A stretch of 39,803 nucleotides of DNA from an uncultured Lachnospiraceae bacterium (GTDB lineage Bacteria > Bacillota > Clostridia > Lachnospirales > Lachnospiraceae). This document shows, in pieces, positions 8,342 through 16,232 of this stretch. A program made the position numbers and the translations under genes. The notes beneath the pieces were generated by a model. That model did no database searches and was not told the origin of the DNA. It saw only the letters and a list, made by a program, of their open reading frames with translations. Each line of letters begins with the position of its first letter. The stretch's first letter is position 1. The stretch is taken from positions 1 to 39,803 of the forward strand of contig CAJJYZ010000020.1 of assembly GCA_905197485.1 (NCBI GenBank), read 5' to 3'.

Positions 8342-9091
8342 ATGGGAAAAATTATGAAATATGAATGGAGAAAACAGCGGTCTTCCAGAGTCATCATCCT
8401 GTTTTTGTGGATGGCTTGTCTTTTAGGTTTCACCTTCGGCTCTATCTTTGAACATGAAATGTTAGCGGTTACGAGTGTTCTGTTTATGATATTTGGTTCC
8501 TTCCTTGTCATCTTTTATGTCGGAATCGAGTCTTTGCTCGTATTGAATAAGGACCTTCGCACGAAACAGAGCCACATGCTTTGGATGCTTCCAAAGTCCG
8601 TATTTGAAATACTTGGCGCCAAATTTCTTGCGGCAATCCTTCAGATGCTCTTCGTGTTCGTTGCCTTTAGCGCAACCGGATGCGCTTCTGTATTGATTTT
8701 ATTTGCCACTATGGGAGAATTGAAGTTATTGTTTGAACGAATCGCCGTTCTCACAAAACAGCTTTTCCAGGTGAATGTCGATTGGAGCGTCTTTTTCCTC
8801 TTTATGTTCTGGGCATTCCTTGCATGGACATTGGTGATTATGACCGGCTTCCTGGCCATTATTATTTCCAGAACTTTACTTTTGAACTCCAAGTTCTCAG
8901 GAATCTTCTCTGTGATTTTATTCTTCCTCATCAACTACGTGGTGGAATATATCTATGTACTTATGGATAACTATATCATCGGAGACAGCGGCTTCTTATT
9001 TTCCATCTTCAGTTTTGGATACTATATCGTCGCCTGCACAATACTCTTCCTGATTTCCGGAGTGTTGGCAGATAAAAAATTAAGTGTATAA
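8342..9091 (+). CDS. ABC transporter membrane subunit
   Basis: 249 aa with about six hydrophobic segments and no obvious family motif beyond the general ABC-2-type layout. It is the third gene of the GntR-ATPase-permease cassette. The start at ATG 8342 follows GTAGGAGG at 8325-8332; a longer in-frame reading from 8273 would overlap the ATPase gene. It probably forms the transmembrane half of an exporter; substrate unknown. Confidence 0.85.
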   Translation: MGKIMKYEWRKQRSSRVIILFLWMACLLGFTFGSIFEHEMLAVTSVLFMIFGSFLVIFYVGIESLLVLNKDLRTKQSHMLWMLPKSVFEILGAKFLAAILQMLFVFVAFSATGCASVLILFATMGELKLLFERIAVLTKQLFQVNVDWSVFFLFMFWAFLAWTLVIMTGFLAIIISRTLLLNSKFSGIFSVILFFLINYVVEYIYVLMDNYIIGDSGFLFSIFSFGYYIVACTILFLISGVLADKKLSV

Positions 9092-9098
9092 AACTTGT

Positions 9099-9170
9099 AG
9101 TCAGAAAAAAACAAAGTCAGAAAAAAACAAGGTGTTGAAAATTATAATTTTCAACGCCCTGTTTTTTATT
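9099..9170. terminator. Bidirectional terminator with a duplicated 16-bp arm
   Basis: AAAACAAGGtGTTGAAAAT pairs with ATTTTCAACgCCCTGTTTT around 9122-9167. The A-rich side carries a perfect 16-bp tandem repeat, AGTCAGAAAAAAACAA at 9099-9114 and 9115-9130. It serves the ABC cassette (plus) and the converging pseudogene (minus). Confidence 0.8.
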
Positions 9171-9179
9171 GTCTTATTT

Positions 9180-9785
9180 TTATTTTGTTACAGATACCTG
9201 TGTAAAGTCTGTCATACCATTTGTGGAAACATAGTATCCTTCTACTTTATCTGATACAAATGAAGGCGACTCTAACAGATATGTAGGGCAGATGATTCCA
9301 CCGCCTACAAGAATTTCTTCAAGCTGTAAATAAATCTGTGCTTTTTCCTGTGGGTCTGTCACATTTTCTACTGAAGCTAAAAGTTCTGAGAATTTCTTGG
9401 AATCTTCATCATTCCATCCGGTCTTATCTGCATTAAAGTATCCGTTTTCCGGCTCAAACAATCCAAAAATTGCACTTGGTTCATTATAATATGGTCCCCA
9501 GCCGGCTGTTGCGATATCATAATCACCAGCGTCAACTCTATCCCACATAATATTCCATTCCATCATGTCAATTTCAATTGTAATTCCTAAAGTTTCTTCC
9601 CATGTCTGTTTCATCCACTCAGCCATTTTCTTAGAAAGCTCTGTTGTACCGCGGCTTGCAAAACGAAGCGTTACTTTTGATGGGTCCGGGTCTTTTCCAA
9701 GCTCTTTTAATCCTTCGATAAATAAGGCTTTCGCATCCGGATTTTCTTCTCTCATCTTCGGATTGTTTCTATTCCTTTCCATCAT
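9180..9785 (-). pseudogene. C-terminal fragment of a peptide ABC transporter substrate-binding protein
   Basis: The reading gives 201 aa whose residues from about 15 (NPDAKALFIEGLKELG) to the end match the last third of SBP_bac_5 (OppA/DppA) proteins, e.g. WDRVDAGDYDIATAGWGPYYNEP followed by the usual ICPTYLLE tail region. Family members are about 540-560 aa with a lipoprotein signal peptide; signal, lobe I and most of lobe II are absent. No ribosome site precedes the first ATG, and the first dozen residues look like run-in from non-coding DNA. It is a remnant of a gene unrelated in position to the intact dpp-type operon at 23.8-29.4 kb. Confidence 0.85.
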
Positions 9786-9838
9786 AAATCAAAGAATATC
9801 CATCGCTTTTGCTTCCCTGCATTACTATCAAATTGTTC

Positions 9839-10150
9839 CTACTCCATAAAGTATCTTTTTCCGTCTTCCACCATAATCTGCAATCTCTCATACTCACGCA
9901 TTAGCATCTGCAATCCGGTGTCTGTGATTCGATACCACTTCTTTCTTCCCTCTTCCTTTGTCCTCCTGATAACCTCATTCTCTTCAAATTTCGACAACAT
10001 CGCATACAACGTTCCCGGTCCTACCTTCACCCGTCCCGACGACAATTTCTCCACTTTATCCATGATATCTACACCACAGCATTCTTTCATCAGCGCAAGG
10101 AGAATGTAGTACATAGGCTCCGTTAATGTTTGAAATTGTTCTCTTGACAT
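9839..10150 (-). CDS. PadR-family transcriptional regulator
   Basis: 103 aa, the minimal PadR size. It starts MSREQFQTLTEPMYYILLAL, followed by the winged helix with VGPGTLYAMLSKFEENEVI and RKKWYRITDTG. I chose ATG 10150 because AAAGGAG lies just upstream; an in-frame GTG at 10174 would add eight residues that overlap this site. PadR proteins of this type repress themselves and a neighbouring membrane protein. Here it follows a DUF2812 gene in one minus-strand operon, whose promoter carries two copies of a 17-bp inverted sequence. Confidence 0.93.
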   Translation of the reverse strand: MSREQFQTLTEPMYYILLALMKECCGVDIMDKVEKLSSGRVKVGPGTLYAMLSKFEENEVIRRTKEEGRKKWYRITDTGLQMLMREYERLQIMVEDGKRYFME

Positions 10151-10189
10151 CCGCGCTTTCTTCTCCTTTCCCACTTCTGATTTGTCATA

Positions 10190-11380
10190 TTACGGCAAAT
10201 CCAGTATTTCCCGAATCTCTTCTATCTCGTTATCTGACGGCTCCTGGTTCGTATCCATCTCTAATTCAATCGTCACGACTGCCTCCGGATATCGAACGTA
10301 ATACCAATACATTTCTTCTCCACCGTTTCGATATGCTTGCTTTGCATTCCATATATCATCACATTGGACTGCCGTATCGTAACCTATCTCCTCCTCTTTC
10401 CATAATCGATTCAGAATCCAAGGATGACTGCTCTTCGAAATCTCATAATGAATCTTCGCATGTTCCAATGCTGTATCTCCTCGTGTAAAGCTTCCAAAGA
10501 TACTCTCCGCCTTTTCCTCTCTCGTATATACGGTTTCTTCATTCCCCAAAAACAAGAATACACCGATTCCTCCGATAAGAATCATACATGCCACAACCTG
10601 AAAGAAAACGTTTTCCGCTTCTAACGGTCTCCAGATAGAAACAATCAATGAAATGATTCCCATACCGATTGCCAATAAAACTAACGCAATCAACGTTCTT
10701 TCATTCTCTAACCTGTTTCCTGCAACCAATAATTGAAGCACCAGAAAAATAACGAATGAGTACCTGCAAAAAACTATTTTTCTTCCACATCTTCCATATA
10801 CGGTTTCACCATGTAAATCTAATTCTCTTTTCTTTTGTTGTCTCCATTTTTTCAGACAAATCGCCTCGCATATCGTGCAAATAGCTAACATACAAAGTGT
10901 AACCAACAACAGAAGAAGCCAGTTTCTGAAAATGTAATCCCGGAACCGAAATGACCAGAAATCAAGCAAATAAAATCCTAAAATCCCAAGTCCAACACAA
11001 GAGCCACTTTTCCATTTACTCCATTCCGTTTTCCAAATATTATCCAGCCTCTCTTCCGGCTCTACAATCGAAACTGCATCTTCTTTCTCCTTTTTGAAAA
11101 TACAAAATTTCTGATGCGAATCCAAAAAACTCCATCCTGCGGCGCAGCAATATTCCGCGTATTCTTCTGTGTTCTCCCCCGGCTTCAAATCGCTTTCCGC
11201 TCCCTTCGGAAATACCTCGACCATATAAGTGATATCCTGCGGCTCTCCTTTCTCAAGAACCAATCCGCATCTCCATTCTTTGAAATGCCATCCCTCCAAA
11301 GACTGCTCATGCAGATATAGAGCAAATGCATCACATTCCCGGTATTCAAAATGTGGAAATACTCGTTTCTTTGTCTTCAT
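10190..11380 (-). CDS. DUF2812 membrane protein
   Basis: 396 aa. The N-terminal about 120 residues form the soluble DUF2812 domain (FPHFEYRECDAFALYLHEQSLEGWHFKEW...), followed by about five hydrophobic segments (about 135-285) and a C-terminal soluble tail. DUF2812 genes are typically paired with PadR regulators, as here; function is unknown. AGAGG lies eight bases before ATG 11380; codons at 11386 and 11389 (GTG) are alternatives but overlap the ribosome site. It is first in the operon with the PadR gene. Confidence 0.85.
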   Translation of the reverse strand: MKTKKRVFPHFEYRECDAFALYLHEQSLEGWHFKEWRCGLVLEKGEPQDITYMVEVFPKGAESDLKPGENTEEYAEYCCAAGWSFLDSHQKFCIFKKEKEDAVSIVEPEERLDNIWKTEWSKWKSGSCVGLGILGFYLLDFWSFRFRDYIFRNWLLLLLVTLCMLAICTICEAICLKKWRQQKKRELDLHGETVYGRCGRKIVFCRYSFVIFLVLQLLVAGNRLENERTLIALVLLAIGMGIISLIVSIWRPLEAENVFFQVVACMILIGGIGVFLFLGNEETVYTREEKAESIFGSFTRGDTALEHAKIHYEISKSSHPWILNRLWKEEEIGYDTAVQCDDIWNAKQAYRNGGEEMYWYYVRYPEAVVTIELEMDTNQEPSDNEIEEIREILDLP

Positions 11381-11420
11381 CTTCATCACCTCTCATCTGG
11401 AATATTTCATGTCTCCCACA

Positions 11421-11476
11421 ATATCGAGTATCGATATCGTTAAACTTATTATAATATCGATACTCGATATTGTCAA
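11421..11476 (-). promoter_or_regulatory. DUF2812/PadR promoter with two inverted 17-bp operator copies
   Basis: On the minus strand TTGACA (11471-11476) and TATAAT (11448-11453) are both exact consensus with a 17-bp spacer. The spacer (11454-11470, ATATCGATACTCGATAT on the plus strand) is exactly one operator copy. Its perfect reverse complement ATATCGAGTATCGATAT lies at 11421-11437, just downstream of the -10 over the likely transcription start. This fits tight autorepression by the PadR protein. Confidence 0.85.
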
Positions 11477-11500
11477 GGTGGATTCCGCAGTTTCACGTTC

Positions 11501-11558
11501 AAAAAAAAAGAGTATGTTACACGAAAGTTATTTTTCAACTTCCGCAACATACTCTTTT
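11501..11558 (-). terminator. Terminator of the PTS operon
   Basis: On the minus strand AAAAGAGTATGTT pairs with AACATACTCTTTT and the transcript ends in a run of nine Ts (plus-strand A9 at 11501-11509). It lies 50 bases after the IIA stop. Confidence 0.85.
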
Positions 11559-11607
11559 CCTAAGCTGTTTTGTCATCACATATTGAGACAGACAAAATCA
11601 GTCCCTA

Positions 11608-11925
11608 TTAGTTTTCTTTCATTGCGCGATATACATCCACAATCTCTTTTGCCAAATCCTTGAACATCATTCCTGTCATTAAGTGGTCTTGTCCATGAAC
11701 CATAAGCAAAGATAATTCTACCGGATTTCCATTTGCTTCCTGAGATAACATCTCTGTCTGCGCATGGTGTGCCTGAAGCAATGATTCTTCTGCCGCTTTT
11801 AATTTTTCTTCCGCAAGCTCAAAATCACCTGCTTTTGCAGCCTGAATTGCTTCCATCGCTGAACTTTTTCCATCACCGCCATAAATCACAAGACTCATGA
11901 CTGTCTGTACGTAATTCTCGTCCAT
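11608..11925 (-). CDS. PTS Lac/Cel-family IIA component
   Basis: 105 aa all-helical IIA of the lactose/N,N'-diacetylchitobiose/cellobiose class. It accepts phosphate from HPr and passes it to IIB. The phospho-acceptor is the histidine of MVHGQDHLM (H77); the trimer-forming HHAQTEM (53-59) is also visible. Usual length about 100-105 aa. It is the last gene of the operon, three bases after IIB, with its ribosome site inside the end of IIB. Confidence 0.95.
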   Translation of the reverse strand: MDENYVQTVMSLVIYGGDGKSSAMEAIQAAKAGDFELAEEKLKAAEESLLQAHHAQTEMLSQEANGNPVELSLLMVHGQDHLMTGMMFKDLAKEIVDVYRAMKEN

Positions 11926-11928
11926 GAT

Positions 11929-12249
11929 TTATCCTTTCATCAACTGATTTGCAAAGTCTAATACTTTTGCTCCATTCATCATACCATAGTCTGCCATTGG
12001 AATTACTCCTACCGGAATTCCTTTTGGCTCCATAGCGTTTTTAAACTCAGATTCCATGAAACGCACCTGTGGTCCGAGAAGCACTACATCGATATGCTTC
12101 TTGTCTGCGTAATCTTTTGCTTCCGCTGCTGCTACCGCAAAAATCTCAACATCTAATCCCTGTTCTTCTGCTGATTTCTGCATTTTTGAAACCAATAAGC
12201 TGGTGCTCATTCCTGCTGCACATGCAAGCATGATTGTCTTCTTTTCCAT
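11929..12249 (-). CDS. PTS Lac/Cel-family IIB component
   Basis: 106 aa with the IIB phosphocysteine loop near the N-terminus, LACAAGMSTSLL (C10). It receives phosphate from IIA and transfers it to the sugar bound by IIC. AAAGGGG precedes the start. It lies between the TIM-barrel protein and IIA. Confidence 0.95.
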   Translation of the reverse strand: MEKKTIMLACAAGMSTSLLVSKMQKSAEEQGLDVEIFAVAAAEAKDYADKKHIDVVLLGPQVRFMESEFKNAMEPKGIPVGVIPMADYGMMNGAKVLDFANQLMKG

Positions 12250-12264
12250 TTTGAAATCCCCTTT

Positions 12265-13161
12265 CTATCGATTAATAGAGCGTGCAATCATAGATACTGT
12301 ATGGCGTACGCCGCGAAGAGCCTTGCTCATTGCAAGTAAGTTCTCAACCGGAGCCACTCCGCCGTATCCTGCATCACCGATATGCTGGATATCTACGCCG
12401 CATATCTTATTCATAATCGCAATATCTTTGATAGTATCTTCATCAGAGCTTTCCTGGCTTGTACCGATTGCTGTCAGAACCAAGCCTCCGCAACGATGTA
12501 CTTCTTTTACTACCATTTTTAATTCATCTGTGTCAAATCCCGGAACTGTTCCTACAGCCGGAACTAAAATGACGTCTGCTCCTGCCTCTACGAATTTCTT
12601 TGCAGTTTCCAAGTCTGCTACCGGCTCGTCAGAACCTGCTCCATGCATCTTTCCGGCAATAATCAAACCTGAAAAATGTTCTTTTGTAAGGCGGATTGCT
12701 TTCTCAATCTGCTCATTTGTAACTCCGGTTCCCGGATTTCCTGTCAAACATACAAAGTCAAATCCAACTTCTTCCAAACGTTTTACAGTATCCAGATTTA
12801 ACTGACGTCCTCTTGGAATCTCCAGTCTGTCCTCTAACATCTCTGCTTCAAGGTCTACCGGTTCCAGATTTACGCCGATTGGTCTTCCTACCAAACGGTG
12901 TAACTCTGATACAAAATTATCTCTGTCATGCTCCAATCCGTAAATATCCGGATTCAGAACGTCTACACAGTTCAATAGAATCATATCTGCGCCAAAAGCT
13001 CTCGCAATCTCAGCATTTGTGATATCTCCGATATAAGTTTCTCTTGTCGCTACATTTTCAGAAAGAACGACACGTCCTTCACTTGCTTTGATGCTCTGCT
13101 TCAATTCTGCCGCATTCATCGCTAATATCTCTGACGTATTTGCACTAATCAGTCGTTTCAT
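12265..13161 (-). CDS. TIM-barrel protein of PTS operons (DUF7916-like), function unknown
   Basis: 298 aa predicted (beta/alpha)8 protein. Ordered barrel-like strands ending in acidic or glycine motifs are visible: ADMILLNCVD, IGVNLEP, FDFVCLTGNPGTG, IIAGKMHGAGSDEP, ADVILVPAVGTVPGF, LVLTAIGTSQESSD and IQHIGDAGYGG. Relatives lie in Lac/Cel PTS operons and are sometimes labelled haloacid-dehalogenase-like, but no HAD motif (DxDxT) is present. I recall the family as DUF7916, a tentative assignment. Sitting between IIC and IIB, it probably acts on the imported sugar phosphate or its product; the reaction is unknown. Confidence 0.7.
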   Translation of the reverse strand: MKRLISANTSEILAMNAAELKQSIKASEGRVVLSENVATRETYIGDITNAEIARAFGADMILLNCVDVLNPDIYGLEHDRDNFVSELHRLVGRPIGVNLEPVDLEAEMLEDRLEIPRGRQLNLDTVKRLEEVGFDFVCLTGNPGTGVTNEQIEKAIRLTKEHFSGLIIAGKMHGAGSDEPVADLETAKKFVEAGADVILVPAVGTVPGFDTDELKMVVKEVHRCGGLVLTAIGTSQESSDEDTIKDIAIMNKICGVDIQHIGDAGYGGVAPVENLLAMSKALRGVRHTVSMIARSINR

Positions 13162-13187
13162 TTTACAAAACCCTTTCGTTTTTAGTC

Positions 13188-14456
13188 TTATCTAGTTTCT
13201 TCAGCTTTGAAACGTTTCTCTACCTGTACGATAAATGGAAGGTAAAGTAATACGTCTAATACAATTAAGATTAACTGAAGAATCGATGCACGTATACTTC
13301 CTGTTGCAAGGAATCCACTGATAATCGGCGGTGTTGTCCAACCTGGCGCTGTGTATGTAAGCGGTACTAATCCGATTGCCATAGATGTGTATGCAACTAC
13401 TAAGTTTACGATTGGCGCAACTACAAACGGAACCAGAAGAAGGATATTTAATACAACCGGAACACCGAACATTGTCGGCTCGTTGATGTTGAATAATCCA
13501 GGAACTGTTGTAATCGGCGCTAATGCTTTTGCCTGTTTACTTGCAGTCTTTCTACGAGCAATCCATGCCAACGCGAGAACAAGACCGATTGTTGCACCGG
13601 CTCCTCCGATGTATACGAAGTTATCCATGAATGGTGTTGTGAAAATGTGCTCTAAAGCTTCTCCTGCTTTAAATGCTTCTGTATTCTCACCTAAGTTTGC
13701 TAACCAGATTGGCTCCATGATTTTGTTAACGATGTTACCACCATGTAATCCGACAAACCACAGACCACTACAGCAAAGTACAAGAACTACAACACCGATG
13801 ATGTTATTACCAAGTAATCCGAGCGGTGTACCTAATACAGTTTTTGCAATTAAGTGAAGGTTTGGAAGTTTGAATGCATCTAATACACCATATACGATTA
13901 ACCAACCTACAATCAAAGCTGCTCCCGGAAGGATTGCGCTAAAGCTCTTAGATACTGCTGGTGGAACGCTGTCCGGCATTTTAATCTGGATGTTGTGATT
14001 GATGAACCACTGGTAAACCCATCCGTTAATCAAACCAAGTACAATTGCTACGAATAATCCCTGTGCTGCCATGTAAGTAGTTGGCATACCGCTTCCAGCT
14101 TCTCCTGTTACGAATGGTGTTACAAGGATGAATGTAGATAATGATACGATTCCTGAAGGAACGCCATCTACGTCATACTGCTTTGTCAGGCTGTATGCAA
14201 TACCAAAGCTTGCTACAAGACCAATCAATCCAAAACTACTGTCGGAACCTTTCCAAAGGTATCCTGCGATTCCTACTTCTCCAAGCCATGCTTCCAATGA
14301 TGGAATAGCGAAACCTGTTGCGATTACCATCAATAAAGAACCGATGATGATAAGAGGCATTGCCATTGTAATACCATCACGAATCGCAATCAAAAACTTG
14401 TTGCTTGCCATTTTTGCTGCCACTGGCATCAACTTTTCATTTAAAAATTTGTTCAT
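13188..14456 (-). CDS. PTS Lac/Cel-family IIC permease
   Basis: 422 aa membrane protein with about 10 hydrophobic segments. It has the EIIC signature NFVYIGGAGATIGL (about 282-295) and FNINEPTMFGVPVVLN (about 331-346), the conserved substrate-binding NEP region of the cellobiose/chitobiose class. It is first in the IIC-TIM barrel-IIB-IIA operon. AAAGGAG precedes the ATG. Whether the sugar is cellobiose, chitobiose or another beta-disaccharide cannot be told; no glycosidase is present in the operon. Confidence 0.94.
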   Translation of the reverse strand: MNKFLNEKLMPVAAKMASNKFLIAIRDGITMAMPLIIIGSLLMVIATGFAIPSLEAWLGEVGIAGYLWKGSDSSFGLIGLVASFGIAYSLTKQYDVDGVPSGIVSLSTFILVTPFVTGEAGSGMPTTYMAAQGLFVAIVLGLINGWVYQWFINHNIQIKMPDSVPPAVSKSFSAILPGAALIVGWLIVYGVLDAFKLPNLHLIAKTVLGTPLGLLGNNIIGVVVLVLCCSGLWFVGLHGGNIVNKIMEPIWLANLGENTEAFKAGEALEHIFTTPFMDNFVYIGGAGATIGLVLALAWIARRKTASKQAKALAPITTVPGLFNINEPTMFGVPVVLNILLLVPFVVAPIVNLVVAYTSMAIGLVPLTYTAPGWTTPPIISGFLATGSIRASILQLILIVLDVLLYLPFIVQVEKRFKAEETR

Positions 14457-14870
14457 GATTTTCTCCTTTTCTCATTTCCTTTTCACATGAATTATCAATC
14501 AGAATAATTCACAACCTAATTGGAGCAAAAGTCATTAATTTTCGCGATAAATAATGTTTCTTTCTATTCCCATCATAGCAGATTTTCCCCTGATTGTACA
14601 TAATTACTTTTAATTTATAATTAAAATAGTCTTTCTAGACAAAATACGTCATATTTTTTTGTGCACTATTATCAATATTAGTTTTTTCTAATTATATTTT
14701 TTTCTTTTTTAATTTTAAAATATAATAAACAAACGAGTGTATTTCAAATTTCCGTTATTTTTTGATAAAAACATTGAAAAAACAGCAAAAATGTAAAAAT
14801 GATATGGCTTTCTTATTCCCCATCTATTATACTTAAGTTGATTTTATTTTAACAAGGAGTATTATAATCT
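14457..14870. promoter_or_regulatory. AT-rich divergent control region between the PTS operon and ROK regulator
   Basis: This 414-bp gene-free stretch separates two divergent genes. A candidate minus promoter is TGTACA (14595-14600), a 17-bp spacer and TATGAT (14572-14577). Just upstream of it is a perfect palindrome TTTTAATT-TAT-AATTAAAA (14608-14626), AT-rich like many ROK operators. For the plus gene, TATTATACT around 14825-14832 is a possible -10 without a good -35. Further T-runs (14690-14720) look like bent DNA. Confidence 0.5.
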
Positions 14871-16067
14871 ATGAATTTAACAAAAAAGCAGCAGCTTCTT
14901 CATTCTATGATTCTACATAAAATTTATACGCGGCATATGATTTCCCGTACTGATATTGCAAGGGAAACCGGAATTACCCCGGCTACCGTCAGCCTGATTA
15001 CCGCAGAAATGCTGTCCGAACATCTCATTCAGGAGCTCGGTGAAGAATATGACCCTCAGGATAAAGTCGGAAGAAAAAAGATTTTGCTTTCTGCCGCGCC
15101 AAAACATTCCTATTATATTGGCGCCGAAATTTCCGAGCGTTTTTTTTCCTTTGTCCTGACAGATAATACCGGATTCATCCTTCAGCAGGATGTGAATGTC
15201 TCCGCTCCCGGCATGGCCGTCACTCATGATACTTTCATCGACATGCTTTCCCGGTTTATCGAAAACACCGGGTACGCGGAGCAGATTTCATCCATAGGCA
15301 TCGCGATTCCCGGCCACTATACCGAAGAAACGAAACATCAGATTATGACGAACAATACATACTGGAAAAACTTCAATCTTACAGAAATAAAGAACCGTTT
15401 TTGTATTCCTGTCTACTATTCCAATAATGTTCACTGTATGGCAAGAGCGGAATCTATTTTTTATACTACACCGGAAACAAACAACAGTAATTTTTTATTT
15501 TTCCACATTGGACGCGGTATCCATTGTACCCATATGTACCATGATGATTTATACGGGAAGCAGAATCTCAAAATCGGTGAGGTCGGACATATCATTGTCC
15601 GCCCGGATGGGGAACAGTGCGAATGCGGAAAACGAGGCTGTCTCCAGACATACGCCAGCGAAGCATGGCTCATCCGCAAGGCAAAACTCTTATATGACAA
15701 TGTTCCGGATACCTCTTTGCGCCGGCTCGTCCAAAACAAAGAGGAGATTGAACTTTCTACTCTGTTGACCGCTTACGAACTTGGAGATGAAATGGTTGTA
15801 AAATTGATTTCTTCCGCAATCAAAAGTATCGGAATTGCCATCACAAACTTAAATATGATTATCGATTCCGAACGGGTATTTATACATGGCAAGCTATTCC
15901 AATCGGAACAGACGATTGCACTTCTGAAGAATTATATTAATTTTGAGCCGAAATTATTTACCCTTCCTTCAAAGCAGGAACTGATTATCAAGCCATACTC
16001 TCCTTATACCGGAGCTATCGGGGCGGCCGCACTCTCTGTCTACCGCTTTTTGCTTCATATGGAATAA
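14871..16067 (+). CDS. ROK-family transcriptional regulator (NagC/XylR type)
   Basis: 398 aa. An N-terminal winged helix (about 10-70) carries SRTDIARETGITPATVSLITAEM. The ROK sugar-kinase-like fold follows, with the structural zinc site GEQCECGKRGCLQTYAS (about 245-261, normally CxCGxxGCxE; here Q replaces E). The kinase ATP motif DxGxT is not evident (IGAEISERFFSFVLTD), as expected for a regulator. AAGGAG is 11 bases upstream. Divergent from the PTS operon, so it very likely represses it and is released by the imported sugar or its phosphate. Confidence 0.93.
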   Translation: MNLTKKQQLLHSMILHKIYTRHMISRTDIARETGITPATVSLITAEMLSEHLIQELGEEYDPQDKVGRKKILLSAAPKHSYYIGAEISERFFSFVLTDNTGFILQQDVNVSAPGMAVTHDTFIDMLSRFIENTGYAEQISSIGIAIPGHYTEETKHQIMTNNTYWKNFNLTEIKNRFCIPVYYSNNVHCMARAESIFYTTPETNNSNFLFFHIGRGIHCTHMYHDDLYGKQNLKIGEVGHIIVRPDGEQCECGKRGCLQTYASEAWLIRKAKLLYDNVPDTSLRRLVQNKEEIELSTLLTAYELGDEMVVKLISSAIKSIGIAITNLNMIIDSERVFIHGKLFQSEQTIALLKNYINFEPKLFTLPSKQELIIKPYSPYTGAIGAAALSVYRFLLHME

Positions 16068-16080
16068 AAAACTGTAACAT

Positions 16081-16129
16081 AAAAGAGCCCTTTCCGCTGT
16101 ATCACTTTCAGCGAAAAAGGCTCTCTTTT
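16081..16129. terminator. Bidirectional terminator after the ROK gene
   Basis: AAAAGAGCC and TTTCCGCT pair with AGCGAAAAAGGCTCTCTTTT; T4 follows on the plus strand and A4 precedes, so it can serve both sides. Confidence 0.8.
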
Positions 16130-16145
16130 AGTAATATAAAACAGA

Positions 16146-16232
16146 TTAAATTGGTTCTTGCTCTTCCATCCATTGTTTGTATTCATCCAGACGCTTGATA
16201 TAACCGTCAAATTCCGGAACTGTAAAATCTTG
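16146..16232 (-). pseudogene. In-frame 28-codon coding tail after the M42 stop (gene remnant)
   Basis: Directly after the TAG stop of the M42 gene (16233-16235) the same minus-strand frame stays open for 28 codons. It begins QDFTVPEFDGYIKRLDEYKQ and ends WMEEQEPI before TAA at 16146-16148. The composition looks like a real protein end (charged amphipathic helix). M42 enzymes normally end close to the TAG, so this is more likely the tail of another gene joined here than a true extension. I do not recognise the parent. Confidence 0.45.

Noticed and set aside
9565..9849. 94-aa plus-strand reading frame
   Set aside because: It is the antisense of the binding-protein remnant, with no ribosome site or family signature.
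10126..10488. 120-aa plus-strand reading frame over the PadR/DUF2812 genes
   Set aside because: It is an antisense shadow with unconvincing composition; the minus-strand families are clear.
13351..13857. 168-aa plus-strand reading frame opposite the IIC gene
   Set aside because: It is an antisense shadow of a well-defined membrane protein.
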